The position numbers and the translations under genes are program-made. Of a DNA stretch of 64,000 nucleotides, positions 37,105 to 46,461 are shown piece by piece. The number at the start of each line of letters is the position of its first letter. Within the stretch, counting starts at the first letter, position 1. Origin of the DNA: Prostheceraeus crozeri (lineage: Eukaryota; Platyhelminthes; Polycladida; Euryleptidae). The DNA lies in contig CAJQUW010001859.1 in NCBI GenBank assembly GCA_907163375.1, positions 372,001 to 436,000 of the forward strand, in the 5' to 3' direction. The notes beneath the pieces were generated by a model. It worked only from the letters and a program-made list of their open reading frames with translations. It was not told the DNA's origin and searched no databases.

Positions 37105-37423
37105 TAATTTTATCTGTGCTAAATGTCAAGAAAATTATGCAAATTTATAAGAATATGAAACTGCCACTAATTTTATGCTTCGTTGATTTGTCAAAGGCTC
37201 TTGATTCCATTTCGAAAAAGAGATTGATTGATAAACTAAAAAGCTTGATACCCGAAAGAGACATTTTGTAATCGTTAGCACTATCATCAATAAAGAAAAC
37301 ATAATTTTACATTGCGGCAAAGAAACACAATCCCTTAAACTTGAAAATGGCATTCCACAGAGAGACGTTCTTTCAACTTTATTCAGTATTCACATAAATG
37401 ACTTAATTCATATTTTAGATGCT
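37105..37423 (+). pseudogene. LINE reverse-transcriptase fragment interrupted by element 2
   Basis: Frame resembling the RT palm start (LILCFVDLSKALDSISKK) to HINDLIHILDA, where element 2 is inserted. The intact-context copy is at 57370-58960 on the minus strand. This copy also has a frameshift near 37270. Confidence 0.75.
37418..37423. repeat. Target-site duplication of element 2, left (GATGCT)
   Basis: Immediately precedes AGTAATGGAATAAAGAC, the left terminus. The pre-insertion sequence is preserved at about 58643-58653. Confidence 0.8.
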
Positions 37424-38139
37424 AGTAATGGAATAAAGACAGGTCCAGGACACAACAGAAAAAAATTAGTAATTTTTGGTACCCCTAAATTTATCAATTT
37501 TGAACATTTTTTAAGTTAAGAACCCTCTAATTCAGAAAATTATGGGTACCAATAATTTCATGATTTTTTTCAAATTTTTTCAAAAATGGTATTTTTTGAT
37601 TTTTTAATTTTCCACCAAAATCATGACTGTTCTAAGACACAACATCAGAAAAAATGGCAATTTTAGGTACCCCTAGATTTATGAATTTTTAACCATTTTT
37701 ATGTCTAAATCAGGTTAAGAACCCTCTAATTCATAAAAATTATGTGTCTCAAAAAAATTACTTAAAATGGAAGAAACAAAAATGGAAACCTCAGAAATGG
37801 AAGGAACCTCAGAAATGTAAGGAACTTCGAAAATGGAAGGAACTTCGAAAATATATCCTTCGCTATCACAATTAAAAACAAGTGAAATGAACATTGAAAA
37901 GATGAACATTGAAAAACACAAAGATAGAGTACGTTCATCCTCTGTTGCCTCTGTTGAAAGATAAGGAATCTCAACTATTATTAAGATTAGAGCATTATAA
38001 AAAATTAAGAAAGAGATGGTCTAAAGTTAAGAATGTAACACAAGATATTGGAATATTTTTAACAAAAAGTTTAGGTGCTTTAACAATTGTTATATCTTCT
38101 GGCGCTCTTACAATTCCTGTTATTGCTACTGCTTTACAC
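37424..38139 (+). repeat. Element 2 left terminal inverted repeat
   Basis: Inverted match to about 28925-29692. It contains internal direct repeats of GGTACCC-centred and AGAACCCTCTAATTCA blocks. At 38140 the similarity to the other end stops, and a ~30 bp unit (TTCCCGCATTCATGAAAC) is tandemly duplicated nearby at 38160-38225. Confidence 0.8.
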
Positions 38140-38490
38140 TCCGATGAACGCCCAATTGTAGGGAACAGCTGCTTCCCGCATTCATGAAACAATGCAGTTG
38201 CTTCCCGCATTCATGAAACATTGCATTTCAGAACAAGAAGCTGTTACTCGCACTTATACACTTGTCAATTGAACTGCCATTTTTCTGTCCAAATCCAGAA
38301 ACGCGTCCAAAACCGTTTTTGAATCCAGAAGTGCTCAGAAAATAGCAGCGATTCATTGGTTTACTTGAACTCCATTCTTTTGGAAAGCTACAATTGTCAC
38401 GTCAACGTTGTCATAGCGATTTCATTGATGCTTATAAACTGTATCTCATTTAATAAATTGTTGACAGTTAATAGAAGTTTTTCATTTAAA

Positions 38491-39002
38491 ATGAATGGTG
38501 AAAATCTGACTGAGATGTCTCCCAGAGCTTTTGGTCTGACTGAGTTCTTAAAATTATATGGCAAACAAACCACGACAAATTTCGATTTAAAGAAAATTGC
38601 TTTAAGCAATTAGGGATAAATAACTTTTATGTATTAATGAGAGATGAATTGCAGTTGATTAAAAGTAAACCGATTCCTTTGAACTTCATAACAAATCTCC
38701 ATACATCAGATCAAAAAGGAGTACATTGGCCTGCGGGACAAAGAAATAAAAACGGTTCTAATTATTTTTTCGATCGCCCGGAGGCTGAGAACTATTGGTT
38801 CGATTCATACGGACTTCCCCCTACAAATGAAGTAAAAGAAATACTGGGAAATGGAATTTATAATACATATCAAATTCAAAAACCAGGAACTATTTATTGC
38901 GGACAATTATGTATTTACGTTTTTTACAAATTGCAAAAAGGAGTACCGTTTCTAGATATTATGTTAGAATTGAATAAGGGAATTTCATTCCCGAAACGTT
39001 AG
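38491..39002 (+). pseudogene. Adenain-type cysteine protease (virion maturation), frameshifted
   Basis: N-terminal part 38491-38613 ends in a stop. The rest is in another frame (38637-39002). Visible features: a GVHWPAG motif with the catalytic-type His, a following Asn/Asp-rich FFD segment, a YGLPP loop and the TIYCGQLCIYVFY motif with the nucleophile Cys and preceding Gln region, as in adenovirus-like and Polinton proteases. In relatives it cleaves capsid precursors during assembly. Length is near the usual ~180 residues. It is the first gene inside the left terminus and stands alone on this strand. Confidence 0.8.
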
Positions 39003-39168
39003 TTCCAATGATAATTAAATTTCAGTCTTTTGTTATTCATTTTCATAAAATCTACCTTTGAATCTACCTTTCATTATCTAAATCTCTAATTTCATAAGTA
39101 ATCGGATAAGTATGATTTATTTTACATACTTCAAATATCTCTTTAGTCCAATAACCAACAAAACATTT

Positions 39169-40331
39169 TTAAAATTTATTCTTATACTTAAATATTCGCA
39201 CCTTACCACCAATCTTAAATTTCGGTTTACGTTTTTGTAAATTAACATTACTTTCATTCTCATTATTATTTTCAAATATCTTCTTTCTTATCAAATCAGG
39301 ATCGTCAGAAGCATTCTTTGGAGTTTCTTCAATACTTGAGTGAATATTATTGTTATACTCTTCCACAATTCCTGGTAATATTTTTAACCATTTCTGATTT
39401 CCTTGTTTAGCAAATTTCTTAAATAATTCACTTTTTAACGTTCTATCAAACCTTTCTATTTCTACAGCTTTGCCAGCATTTTCTGTGGAATGAACAGTTT
39501 CAAATAATGGCTTAACATTTCTGTTATAAAACTCAGATCCTTTGTCAACAAACAATTTTTTGGCCTTCTATTACTTTCCTTAAAGATTTCTTCAAATGCA
39601 TATTTAACTGCTAAACCACTTTTATTTTTTAATGGCTTCACCCAATCGCATCTAGTATACAAATCTATAACTGTTAATGCGTATTTATAATCTTTTTCAT
39701 TCGGCATATGAATAAGATCAGCACTCCAAATATCATCTTTATTGAACACTTTTACTTTCAATAGATATTTAGGCTTTCTATATTCCTTGTGAATTTCGGA
39801 CGCGTAGGCTTCAGTGTTATGAGTTTTGTCTAAACCCTGACCGAACAATATTTTAGCTTGTAAAGCTTTTTTGACAAACAATCTTTCAATTTTTTCTCTA
39901 AATGTAGGATTTTGAATATAATCTAATTCTTCCATCATTTTCCTATCAGCTTCAAGACGGGATTTTAGGTCATGATTTCGATAAGCTAAATCGTGTCTGC
40001 AAGCTGCTGCACTAACTCTTTTTATTGGTTCTTCACCTGGTTTTGGATTATTATTCTCATCTAGTCTTATATCTAATCGAGTTCCTGGACCGGTATATGA
40101 ATGACCAGGAAGATGTTTTTCTTTTGAATACTTACTCCAAAAAAATCGAGTAAAGTTTTCTAATGTTTTTTGTATGTCACCTCCGGTGTGCAGCCGATGG
40201 CCAGAATGTACTTTTAAGAGACAATTCAATAAATCTAAATTAGAAATTTTTAATTTAATTGAATTTTTGGAATTTGTTGAATTTTTAGAAATTGTAGAAT
40301 ACATTTTAAGATAAAAAAATATTTGTGACAT
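39169..40331 (-). pseudogene. Phospholipase A2-like domain fused to retroviral-type integrase (frameshifted)
   Basis: Starts ATG at 40331. Residues ~75-165 resemble the parvovirus-VP1-type PLA2 domain: YTGPGTRLD (Ca-binding loop) and CRHDLAYRNHD (His-Asp catalytic pair with Tyr), then a helical ADRKMMEEL segment. In the same frame an EIHKEYRKPK link leads to an integrase core with DDIWSADLIHM (first Asp). After a frameshift in an A-run near 39555, the next frame gives VDKGSEFYN (second Asp), VEIERFDRTLK (Glu) and YNNNIHSSIEETP, then a basic KFKIGGKVRIF C-terminal SH3/chromo-like tail. In known virions PLA2 aids membrane escape; integrase inserts the element. The single-ORF combination in this copy is seen directly. 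Whether the native product is processed into two is unknown. Confidence 0.8.
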
Positions 40332-40380
40332 TAAAACAATATATTTATAACATTATAACAATATGTTTATAACAGTATAT

Positions 40381-40800
40381 TTATCTGATGATACTAGGAC
40401 TTAGATATATTCCAGAACCATCTTTGGTTTCTTTTATTTCTATTAAACCATCAACATTATGTAGAATGTTTTTGAGAACTCGTTTTCCTTCATCAAATAA
40501 AATTAACTTACTAATAAAATTATCTACTATTCCTTCACCCCTAGCAACTTTCTCCAACTCTTTATTATGACGTTTTTGCTCCTCAAATGCTGCCTTCTCT
40601 GATTTATTTTTATTTACTGCTTGGACAATACCAGCTTTCCCACCTGCAACACTTCCTGCTGCTATACCTCCTATTATTAGAGGAAATAATGGGAGTATTC
40701 CACCATTCTTTTCTTCTTGTAATTTGTTTTTGCAATTTTTGTCAACAATGCTACGTAATTTTAATTCAACAGTTTTATTATTACTTTTCGCTTGCGACAT
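40381..40800 (-). CDS. Small glycine-rich hydrophobic protein (possible minor capsid/core)
   Basis: Intact 139-residue frame with an ATG start. It has a basic N-terminus, a Gly/Ala-rich hydrophobic stretch (LFPLIIGGIAAGSVAGGKAG), a charged helix (FEEQKRHNKELEKVARGEG) and a C-terminal GSGIYLSP motif. Proteins with this plan sit next to the capsid gene in many invertebrate Polinton/adintovirus-like elements and are suspected virion core or membrane-active proteins. Its role here is inferred from position and composition only. It is one of the few unbroken genes in the element. Confidence 0.5.
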   Translation of the reverse strand: MSQAKSNNKTVELKLRSIVDKNCKNKLQEEKNGGILPLFPLIIGGIAAGSVAGGKAGIVQAVNKNKSEKAAFEEQKRHNKELEKVARGEGIVDNFISKLILFDEGKRVLKNILHNVDGLIEIKETKDGSGIYLSPSIIR

Positions 40801-40931
40801 TTTTAATAAAAAATTTCAAATTAGGAATTTTTTTAATCTATTCTAGTAAAGAAAAAATTTTCATCTAAGAACTTTTAAGTTATGAAAAAAATTTGAGTTA
40901 AGAACAAATTCTAAGTTACCAAAAATTTTAA

Positions 40932-42267
40932 TTAACTTATTCTAACCATCTTTCCATTAAGAATTTCAATAGAATATTTTACATCTTCTAGCAATAAACC
41001 ATAAGCCATCAATGAAGTTGTGGAATCTTTTTTTTCAATATTAATTGCTACATCACAACCATTTTTAACAATATCTTCAGATTGTGCACTTAAATCGAAA
41101 CAGAAAAGAGGATATAAATGTCTCCAATCTCCAGGAGTTAATTGTGGTTCAACTCCAAATTCTATACAAAGATTTCTATAATCATCATATCCTTCCATAA
41201 ATTGACTATTGGTATCATCGAATCTTAATGGATCAATAGGATATCGGGTTTGATTTAAAGCAACTTGTAAACTTCGAATTGTGTTAATATGGAAAAAATT
41301 GTTGTTCTTATCAAAACTTGGAGAATCATTTTTTTTGAAAAGTTAGTAATAAATATCTTGGAGTATTCGAAGTTCTAGTAAAATGCCAGTTAAATCTTTG
41401 TTCAGAAAAAGTTACAGAACTAGCAGTGCGCTTTAGAAATTTTACTGGAAATTGTTTGTTAGTATTTAATCTTTTTACAATAGTTAATTCAACCTCTAAA
41501 CTAGGAGTAATATGTTTTATCCACCATTCAAGTCTATCAATTTTTAAATATGCCTCTTTTCCAGTCTTTCCATAAAAGATTGAATCATTATTTGCTGTGC
41601 GATGAATTATTAATTTAAATTTAAATTGATATGATATTTTGTCATAATCTAAATATACGAATAATGGAGACAATGACCAATTTACTGTCTGTTTAGTTTT
41701 TTTGTTAAAATTACGTCTTTCTTTATATGCAGTATTATTTGCTTTATTTAAATGATTTGCAATTCCTGCCGCATCTGTTGCAGCGTGAGTTATATCATCA
41801 ACAAATATTCCATCATTACTATCTGGAAACCATCCTTCGATTTCATGCTTTTTATTATTTTCACCAATTGCAAGAAATCGAATCATTGTATCAATTACAC
41901 CTGGAGAATCACTAATTGTTTCTATATTTTCAGTTGCAACATCTAAACGCATTTGTATAAATGATCTTGGAAAGAAATTATTCTCTAATGCAATATTATC
42001 AGTATCTGGTAATGGTGCTGTAAAATTGTCATCACTATACAAAGAATATTCACGGTGTAAAAAGGAATCAGGTAAATATAAATAACTTTCTTGAATGTCA
42101 ACTTCAAAGATTAAATCTCCTCCAGTATTTACTCTACTAGAAGATCCGGGACTCATAGTAATTCTCATATAATCATTCTTTTTTTGATTGCAACTGACGA
42201 ACGGAGGATCGTCTAAATTAAATTTGTTTTCGATAATGCGATCTGAATGATTGATTAAGGAAGACAT
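40932..42267 (-). pseudogene. Major-capsid-like protein (double-jelly-roll family), frameshifted
   Basis: The likely start is the ATG at 42265-42267. It reads to 41326, then continues in another frame from 41198 to 40932. The break is at an 8-base T run (41329-41336), one base longer than needed for the long frame. The central region has WFPDSNDG and RRNFNKKTKQ, strand-rich segments, and the PRYLLLTFQ motif followed in the next frame by a P..P.RFD-type loop and a DLSAQSE..KNG-type segment. These match the C-terminal jelly-roll layout of capsid-like proteins in invertebrate Polinton-like elements. Total ~440 codons, typical for such family members. It would form the virion shell. Confidence 0.65.
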
Positions 42268-42459
42268 TTTGATAAAAAATAATTTGACTTCTTTGTTTTT
42301 TCTCACACACAGAAAAAAATATTTTCTTAGGTTTCCTTTTCGAATATATTTTAGAATTTTGCCAAACCATTACTTCTTATTTCTTCAATTGATTTCTCCT
42401 CATGTTTACTTTCAGCGGCTATGTTATCAATTTTGTTTTTTGTTTCCTCTGAAAGTTTT

Positions 42460-42795
42460 TTAATTTTTTAGTTCTTCAGAATCATTCTTAAGTTTACGAA
42501 TAGTTTCTAGTTGTTTTGATTCGTTTTGAGACTTAACACCATTTGATATTATTGCACTAGCTGTACTACCTATGGCAGTGGCTCCTTTTGCGGCATATGT
42601 AATTAAATCTTTATTATTTTCAATAACATTAACGATAGTTCCTATATTATCACTGATGCCAGAAAATATTCCATCTCCTTCTTTTTGAACAGTTACTACA
42701 TTGCTATAATGATAAATCGGTTTCATAGATGGTTCATGGGCAATTTTTTGATTTGAAGCAAAATTTTTAAGATTGTGTTTATAAATTATAGGCAT
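42460..42795 (-). CDS. Small protein with hydrophobic centre, function unknown
   Basis: 111-residue intact frame with an ATG start. N-terminal HNLKNFASNQKIAHEPSMK, a central segment of small residues (AAKGATAIGSTASAIIS) that could be membrane-active, and a charged C-terminal helix. It lies directly upstream of the capsid gene on the same strand. A truncated duplicate of its N-terminal half sits upstream (42977-43137). Confidence 0.4.
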   Translation of the reverse strand: MPIIYKHNLKNFASNQKIAHEPSMKPIYHYSNVVTVQKEGDGIFSGISDNIGTIVNVIENNKDLITYAAKGATAIGSTASAIISNGVKSQNESKQLETIRKLKNDSEELKN

Positions 42796-42976
42796 TTTTT
42801 AGGTTTAAATTTAACTTTTGGGAAAAACATTTACAACAAAAAATTATTTGTGACAAAAAAATAATTTATGACAAAAAAAAAATTTATGACAAAAAAATTA
42901 TTCATGACAAAACCATATTTTTTTTCGTTTAGTTGATGCTGAAATTGAATTTTAAAAGTTAGTCAATCTGATATTA

Positions 42977-43137
42977 TTTTAAAGAATCTTATTAGTTTTA
43001 CTTGCACTTGAAAATATTCCAGCTTCGCTGTTACATTTTACACTGTTATAATGGTAAACAGATTTCATAGAAGGTTCACTTGCAATGTTTTGATTTGATA
43101 AAAAATGTTTAGGATTGTGTTTACAAATTACAGGCAT
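42977..43137 (-). pseudogene. Truncated duplicate of the small hydrophobic-centre protein
   Basis: The minus-strand frame opens with an N-terminus closely resembling that of the 42460-42795 protein (HNPKHF.SNQNIASEPSMKS followed by an HYN motif) and stops shortly after. The A/T-homopolymer repeats at 42830-42920 lie between the two copies and may mark the duplication junction. Confidence 0.6.
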
Positions 43138-43139
43138 TT

Positions 43140-43745
43140 CTAGGTTTTAATTTTAATTTGTGATTGAGATTTACGTTTGTGAATGGACAACAACCGCGTA
43201 ATAACTTCATTAATTTGCTTTTGCACTTTCTCCCTTGCGTTAAGCAGCGTGCGATGTATTTTAATTTCTTTTCTATTAACTTGCATTTTCTGCTGATTCA
43301 TCTTCAACGCCGTTTTAAGAGCATTCAATTGATGTTTAAGAACATCTAAATGATTTTTAGCAACATCTAGCTGTTCTTTATTTCCTTTATAATTTTCCTT
43401 TAATTCATTTTCTAAATTGATTTTAAGAGTTTTCATTTTATCAACTTTTTGATTAAGTGATTTTACTTCATTTATTATTCTATTCTTTTGTTGTCTTATA
43501 CGGGAGGTTCATTATTCAATTTTCCACGATGTAAGCAAAAATATAGCTCTCCCATCATTTAGATGATTTTTTGTTTCTAAAAAATAAATAAAGTTTTCAA
43601 ACTTACTTTATTTTTAAGAAATAAAAAATCGTCTAAATTGATGGAGAGCTATGTTTTTGCTCACATCGTGGAAAATTGAATATTATTCTATTCATCATTT
43701 TCATTTGTTGAGTAATTTTAGAACTTATTTCATCAACACTTTTTT
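43140..43745 (-). pseudogene. Coiled-coil protein split by a MITE
   Basis: The C-terminal part (43436-43140, frame continuing upstream to about 43512) is a heptad-rich, Lys/Gln/Asn-rich coiled coil (NELKENYKGNKEQLDVAKNH; LDVLKHQLNALKTAL). A 166 bp MITE (43515-43680) interrupts the frame. On its far side (about 43683-43745) the minus strand again reads coiled-coil sequence (ISSKITQQMKMMNR). It is probably a fibre- or scaffold-associated protein given its neighbours, but this is inference. Confidence 0.5.
43515..43680. mobile_element. MITE, Tc1/mariner-like (TA duplication)
   Basis: Near-perfect palindrome with ~75 bp arms starting TTCAATTTTCCACGATGT, with a TA on each side (43513-43514 and 43681-43682). 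No coding capacity. Confidence 0.8.
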
Positions 43746-43774
43746 AGAATGTAGGTTGCAACTTATTTAAATTT

Positions 43775-44245
43775 TTAAAATTTTTTAGGGTGTTTTTCTA
43801 ATTCATTTTCTAATTGTTCTTTCAATAGTTGTATCTGATTTTTATTTTTAATGACTGTAGATTTTAACTTTATAGAAAGTAATATTAAAATTTTTGATTG
43901 TTCTGACATTTTTTTCGAAAGTTTTGCTATATTTACTTCTATCTCTTTATCCTTTTTATCAGGTTTTAATAATTTTTTGTTTAATGATTTGTCATTAAGT
44001 TTTAGCAACTTTAATTCATTCATCAGTGGAACCAAAACATCGTCTATATATTTTTCTTTTAAGTCATTGATTTGTGTATCAACATATTGTTTATTTGTTA
44101 ACTCCGTATTTTGTTGCGGAAGAATAGAAAGATGCAATGGACCAGATAAAACGTCTCCAGTTTTCATGATATAATTTTCTATTTCTATTTCCGATTCACG
44201 ATTATTCGGGATATATGCACCTCCACCAACATTTGGAAACATCAT
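43775..44245 (-). CDS. Fibre-like protein
   Basis: 156 residues, ATG start at 44243-44245, intact. The motif IMKTGDVLSGPLHLSILPQQ followed by ELTNKQYVDTQI matches the MxGxL..., N.KYVD pattern of phage and viral tail-fibre repeats. The remainder is a Lys/Leu-rich coiled coil (LMNELKLLKLNDKSLNKKL; QIQLLKEQLENELEK). A virion attachment-fibre role is plausible from the motif. Host-binding domains are not visible, and the protein is short. Confidence 0.5.
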   Translation of the reverse strand: MMFPNVGGGAYIPNNRESEIEIENYIMKTGDVLSGPLHLSILPQQNTELTNKQYVDTQINDLKEKYIDDVLVPLMNELKLLKLNDKSLNKKLLKPDKKDKEIEVNIAKLSKKMSEQSKILILLSIKLKSTVIKNKNQIQLLKEQLENELEKHPKKF

Positions 44246-44334
44246 TTTTCAACAATAAAAGATATGTCATAATAATGATTTTCTCATGAAAATAAAAAAA
44301 TAAATTTTTCTCACGTAAAAATAAAAAATAATGA

Positions 44335-45165
44335 ATGAAAATGACTCAAATTTGTCAAGTTTGTAATTTGCGTTTTACAAATCAAGCGTTATTATATTCT
44401 CATATGAAATATACACCATGTGGTCAACTGATAGAACAATCTCAACAAAATATGCGACCTATGTCAAGTATGCAACAATTACTACCTATGACATACAAGC
44501 AATACATTCGTCAATCACAACAATTAAAAAATTTGTTTATACCTCAACAATGTCAAAATATGCAACCTGTTCAAGAAATTCAACCTATGTCAAATATTCA
44601 ACAATTACAACATTTGTTTATACCTCAGCAAGGACAAAATCTTTATACAGCTAGAAAAAATTTCGTAGGTCCAAATAATTATCATTTAGCTCAAAATAAT
44701 CATGTAGATCAAAATCAGGAAGAAGTTCACATGCCACAAAAAAATAAAATTCTTCAAGCTAGGCAATCTATGGATACACGACAATCTATGCAATGTAATA
44801 CGAAAAAAATATGTTCTGGTTGTAATAAAACTATAACGTCTAAAAATTTTGCACGTCATTTAAAGTTATGTGAGCAACCAGAGGAGGCTAAAAAAGATGA
44901 AATAAAATATAATATGAAAGATCAGCTATGTCGTAATTGTAATAAATATTTTACAAGTCAAGGAATAACTAATCATTATAATTCTTGTATAAATTCTACA
45001 AGACAATGTACAAATTGTCAAATTATTAAACCTAAGACTGAGTTTTATGATAGTAAATATCAGTGTAAGGATTGCTTAAAAGAAAAAGTAAAGTGTAGAG
45101 GTAGTCAAAAAATTATATTGAAGAAAAAATTTCCGCGACATGTAACACTTTGTCCTAATCTATAA
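44335..45165 (+). CDS. Zinc-finger protein
   Basis: 276 residues, intact. An N-terminal C2H-type finger (CQVCNLRFTNQALLYSH) is followed by a Gln/Met-rich low-complexity region with tandem IQQLQHLFIPQQ-type repeats, then three to four Cys/His clusters (CSGCNKTITSKNFARHLKLC, CRNCNKYFTSQGITNHYNSC, CTNCQII..C..C, and a final H..C). It lies just upstream of the polymerase on the same strand and is likely a DNA-binding accessory. The target is unknown. Confidence 0.6.
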   Translation: MKMTQICQVCNLRFTNQALLYSHMKYTPCGQLIEQSQQNMRPMSSMQQLLPMTYKQYIRQSQQLKNLFIPQQCQNMQPVQEIQPMSNIQQLQHLFIPQQGQNLYTARKNFVGPNNYHLAQNNHVDQNQEEVHMPQKNKILQARQSMDTRQSMQCNTKKICSGCNKTITSKNFARHLKLCEQPEEAKKDEIKYNMKDQLCRNCNKYFTSQGITNHYNSCINSTRQCTNCQIIKPKTEFYDSKYQCKDCLKEKVKCRGSQKIILKKKFPRHVTLCPNL

Positions 45166-45307
45166 TTGAGCAAATGCAAGTATACGATAAAGTTTTGAAT
45201 ATATTAATAGATAGTGAACGTGAAATATATAATAACTCTCAATACTTTGATATTAGAATGTTTATATCTAAAATTAAAGCACACATTTTTTCTTTAAAAA
45301 ATAAATA

Positions 45308-46381
45308 ATGGAAACGTTTTATTGTGTCTTATGTAAAAGACAGTTGCAAAAAAAAAGAAGTTATCAATCTCATTTAAAAAGCACGATACATTTACAAAAT
45401 GTAGATCGAGCGGATGAAGGAAATATATTAAAACTAAATAATTATAAAAGCTATCTAGAAACATTACCTACTGATATAAAAGTTAAAAAAGTATTTTATG
45501 ATTATTCACATTCGGAATATAAAAAAGTTTTTAGTGTTGAAGATGAACCTGTAACAGATGCAAAATATTTATTTTATAAAACTGATGAATTTAACGAAAT
45601 AGATAAATTTGACGAAAGTTTTAGGTCTTCAACCAGTTTCTCACCCGAATGATATTCAAAATATTTATTTAATGAATCTGTTGAATGTAATTAAACCGAT
45701 GAAGCTTTTTATGATATATTATTAAACTTTTTCAAAACATCTAAAAAATCTTTTAAATGTTATATGAATGTAGAAGTGCTTTATACAAAAAATGGACCTG
45801 ATGGAATTCCTGAAGAAATAATACAAGGACATTTTACAAATTCACAAGAAATTCATAATGTAAATGATATACAACCCATATTTGAACAAATGATACTTAA
45901 ATTAGAAAATTATATAACTGAAGCTTAGTTGCGTGAATCTGGTTGGAGGTTTGTTGAAATAATATCTAAGAAAATAGTAATTAACAAATGTAAAAATAGT
46001 ACTGGTGGTAGTTACATACCCCTTCCTTTCAGTTCTCCACAAATAATCAACATAAAAAATGAAGATGATTATTGTTTTCTGTGGAGTATTATAGCTCATT
46101 TACATCCTGCACCATATCACAAAGAAAGACTAAGTCACTATGACAAAAAAGAATATGTAAATGAATTTGATCTCTCTGATGGCTTAGATGAATTTCCATA
46201 TGATTATAATGAGTTAATAAAATTTCATAAAAAGAATAAAAATTTAATAGAAGTAAATGTTTTTGAATTAAATATAAGATATATTTCCATTTGTGATATT
46301 ACTCAATTTTACTCGGATGCTAAAAAATTTTACTTAGCTAATAAAAATCTATGTCAAACAGAAATAGTATACAATGATTAA
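45308..46381 (+). pseudogene. DNA polymerase B N-terminal region, element 2
   Basis: Opens with an ATG and a C2H2 finger (CVLCKRQLQKKRSYQSHLKS). Same-frame continuation is broken by stops at 45650-45652 and 45926-45928. The second part has SGWRFVEIISKKIVIN and the family signature IINIKNEDDYCFLWSIIAHL ahead of the exonuclease. Between them (45653-45925) the reading is fragmented. It stops again at 46379-46381 and continues in another frame. Confidence 0.75.
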
Positions 46382-46461
46382 AGAAATTATATGTATCAAA
46401 ATATTATTTATCAAGGAAATATAATATATGTTGAAAAATATGAAATTATAAAAACATACCA

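Larger units (their letters stand above)
32075..37423 (+). repeat. Inverted duplication, left arm (5.35 kb)
   Basis: Near-identical to 58648-64000 in inverted orientation (5349 versus 5353 bp, scattered single-base differences). The left arm ends exactly where element 2 is inserted. The right arm continues through the uninterrupted LINE. The duplication runs off the right window edge, so its outer limit is unknown. Confidence 0.9.
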
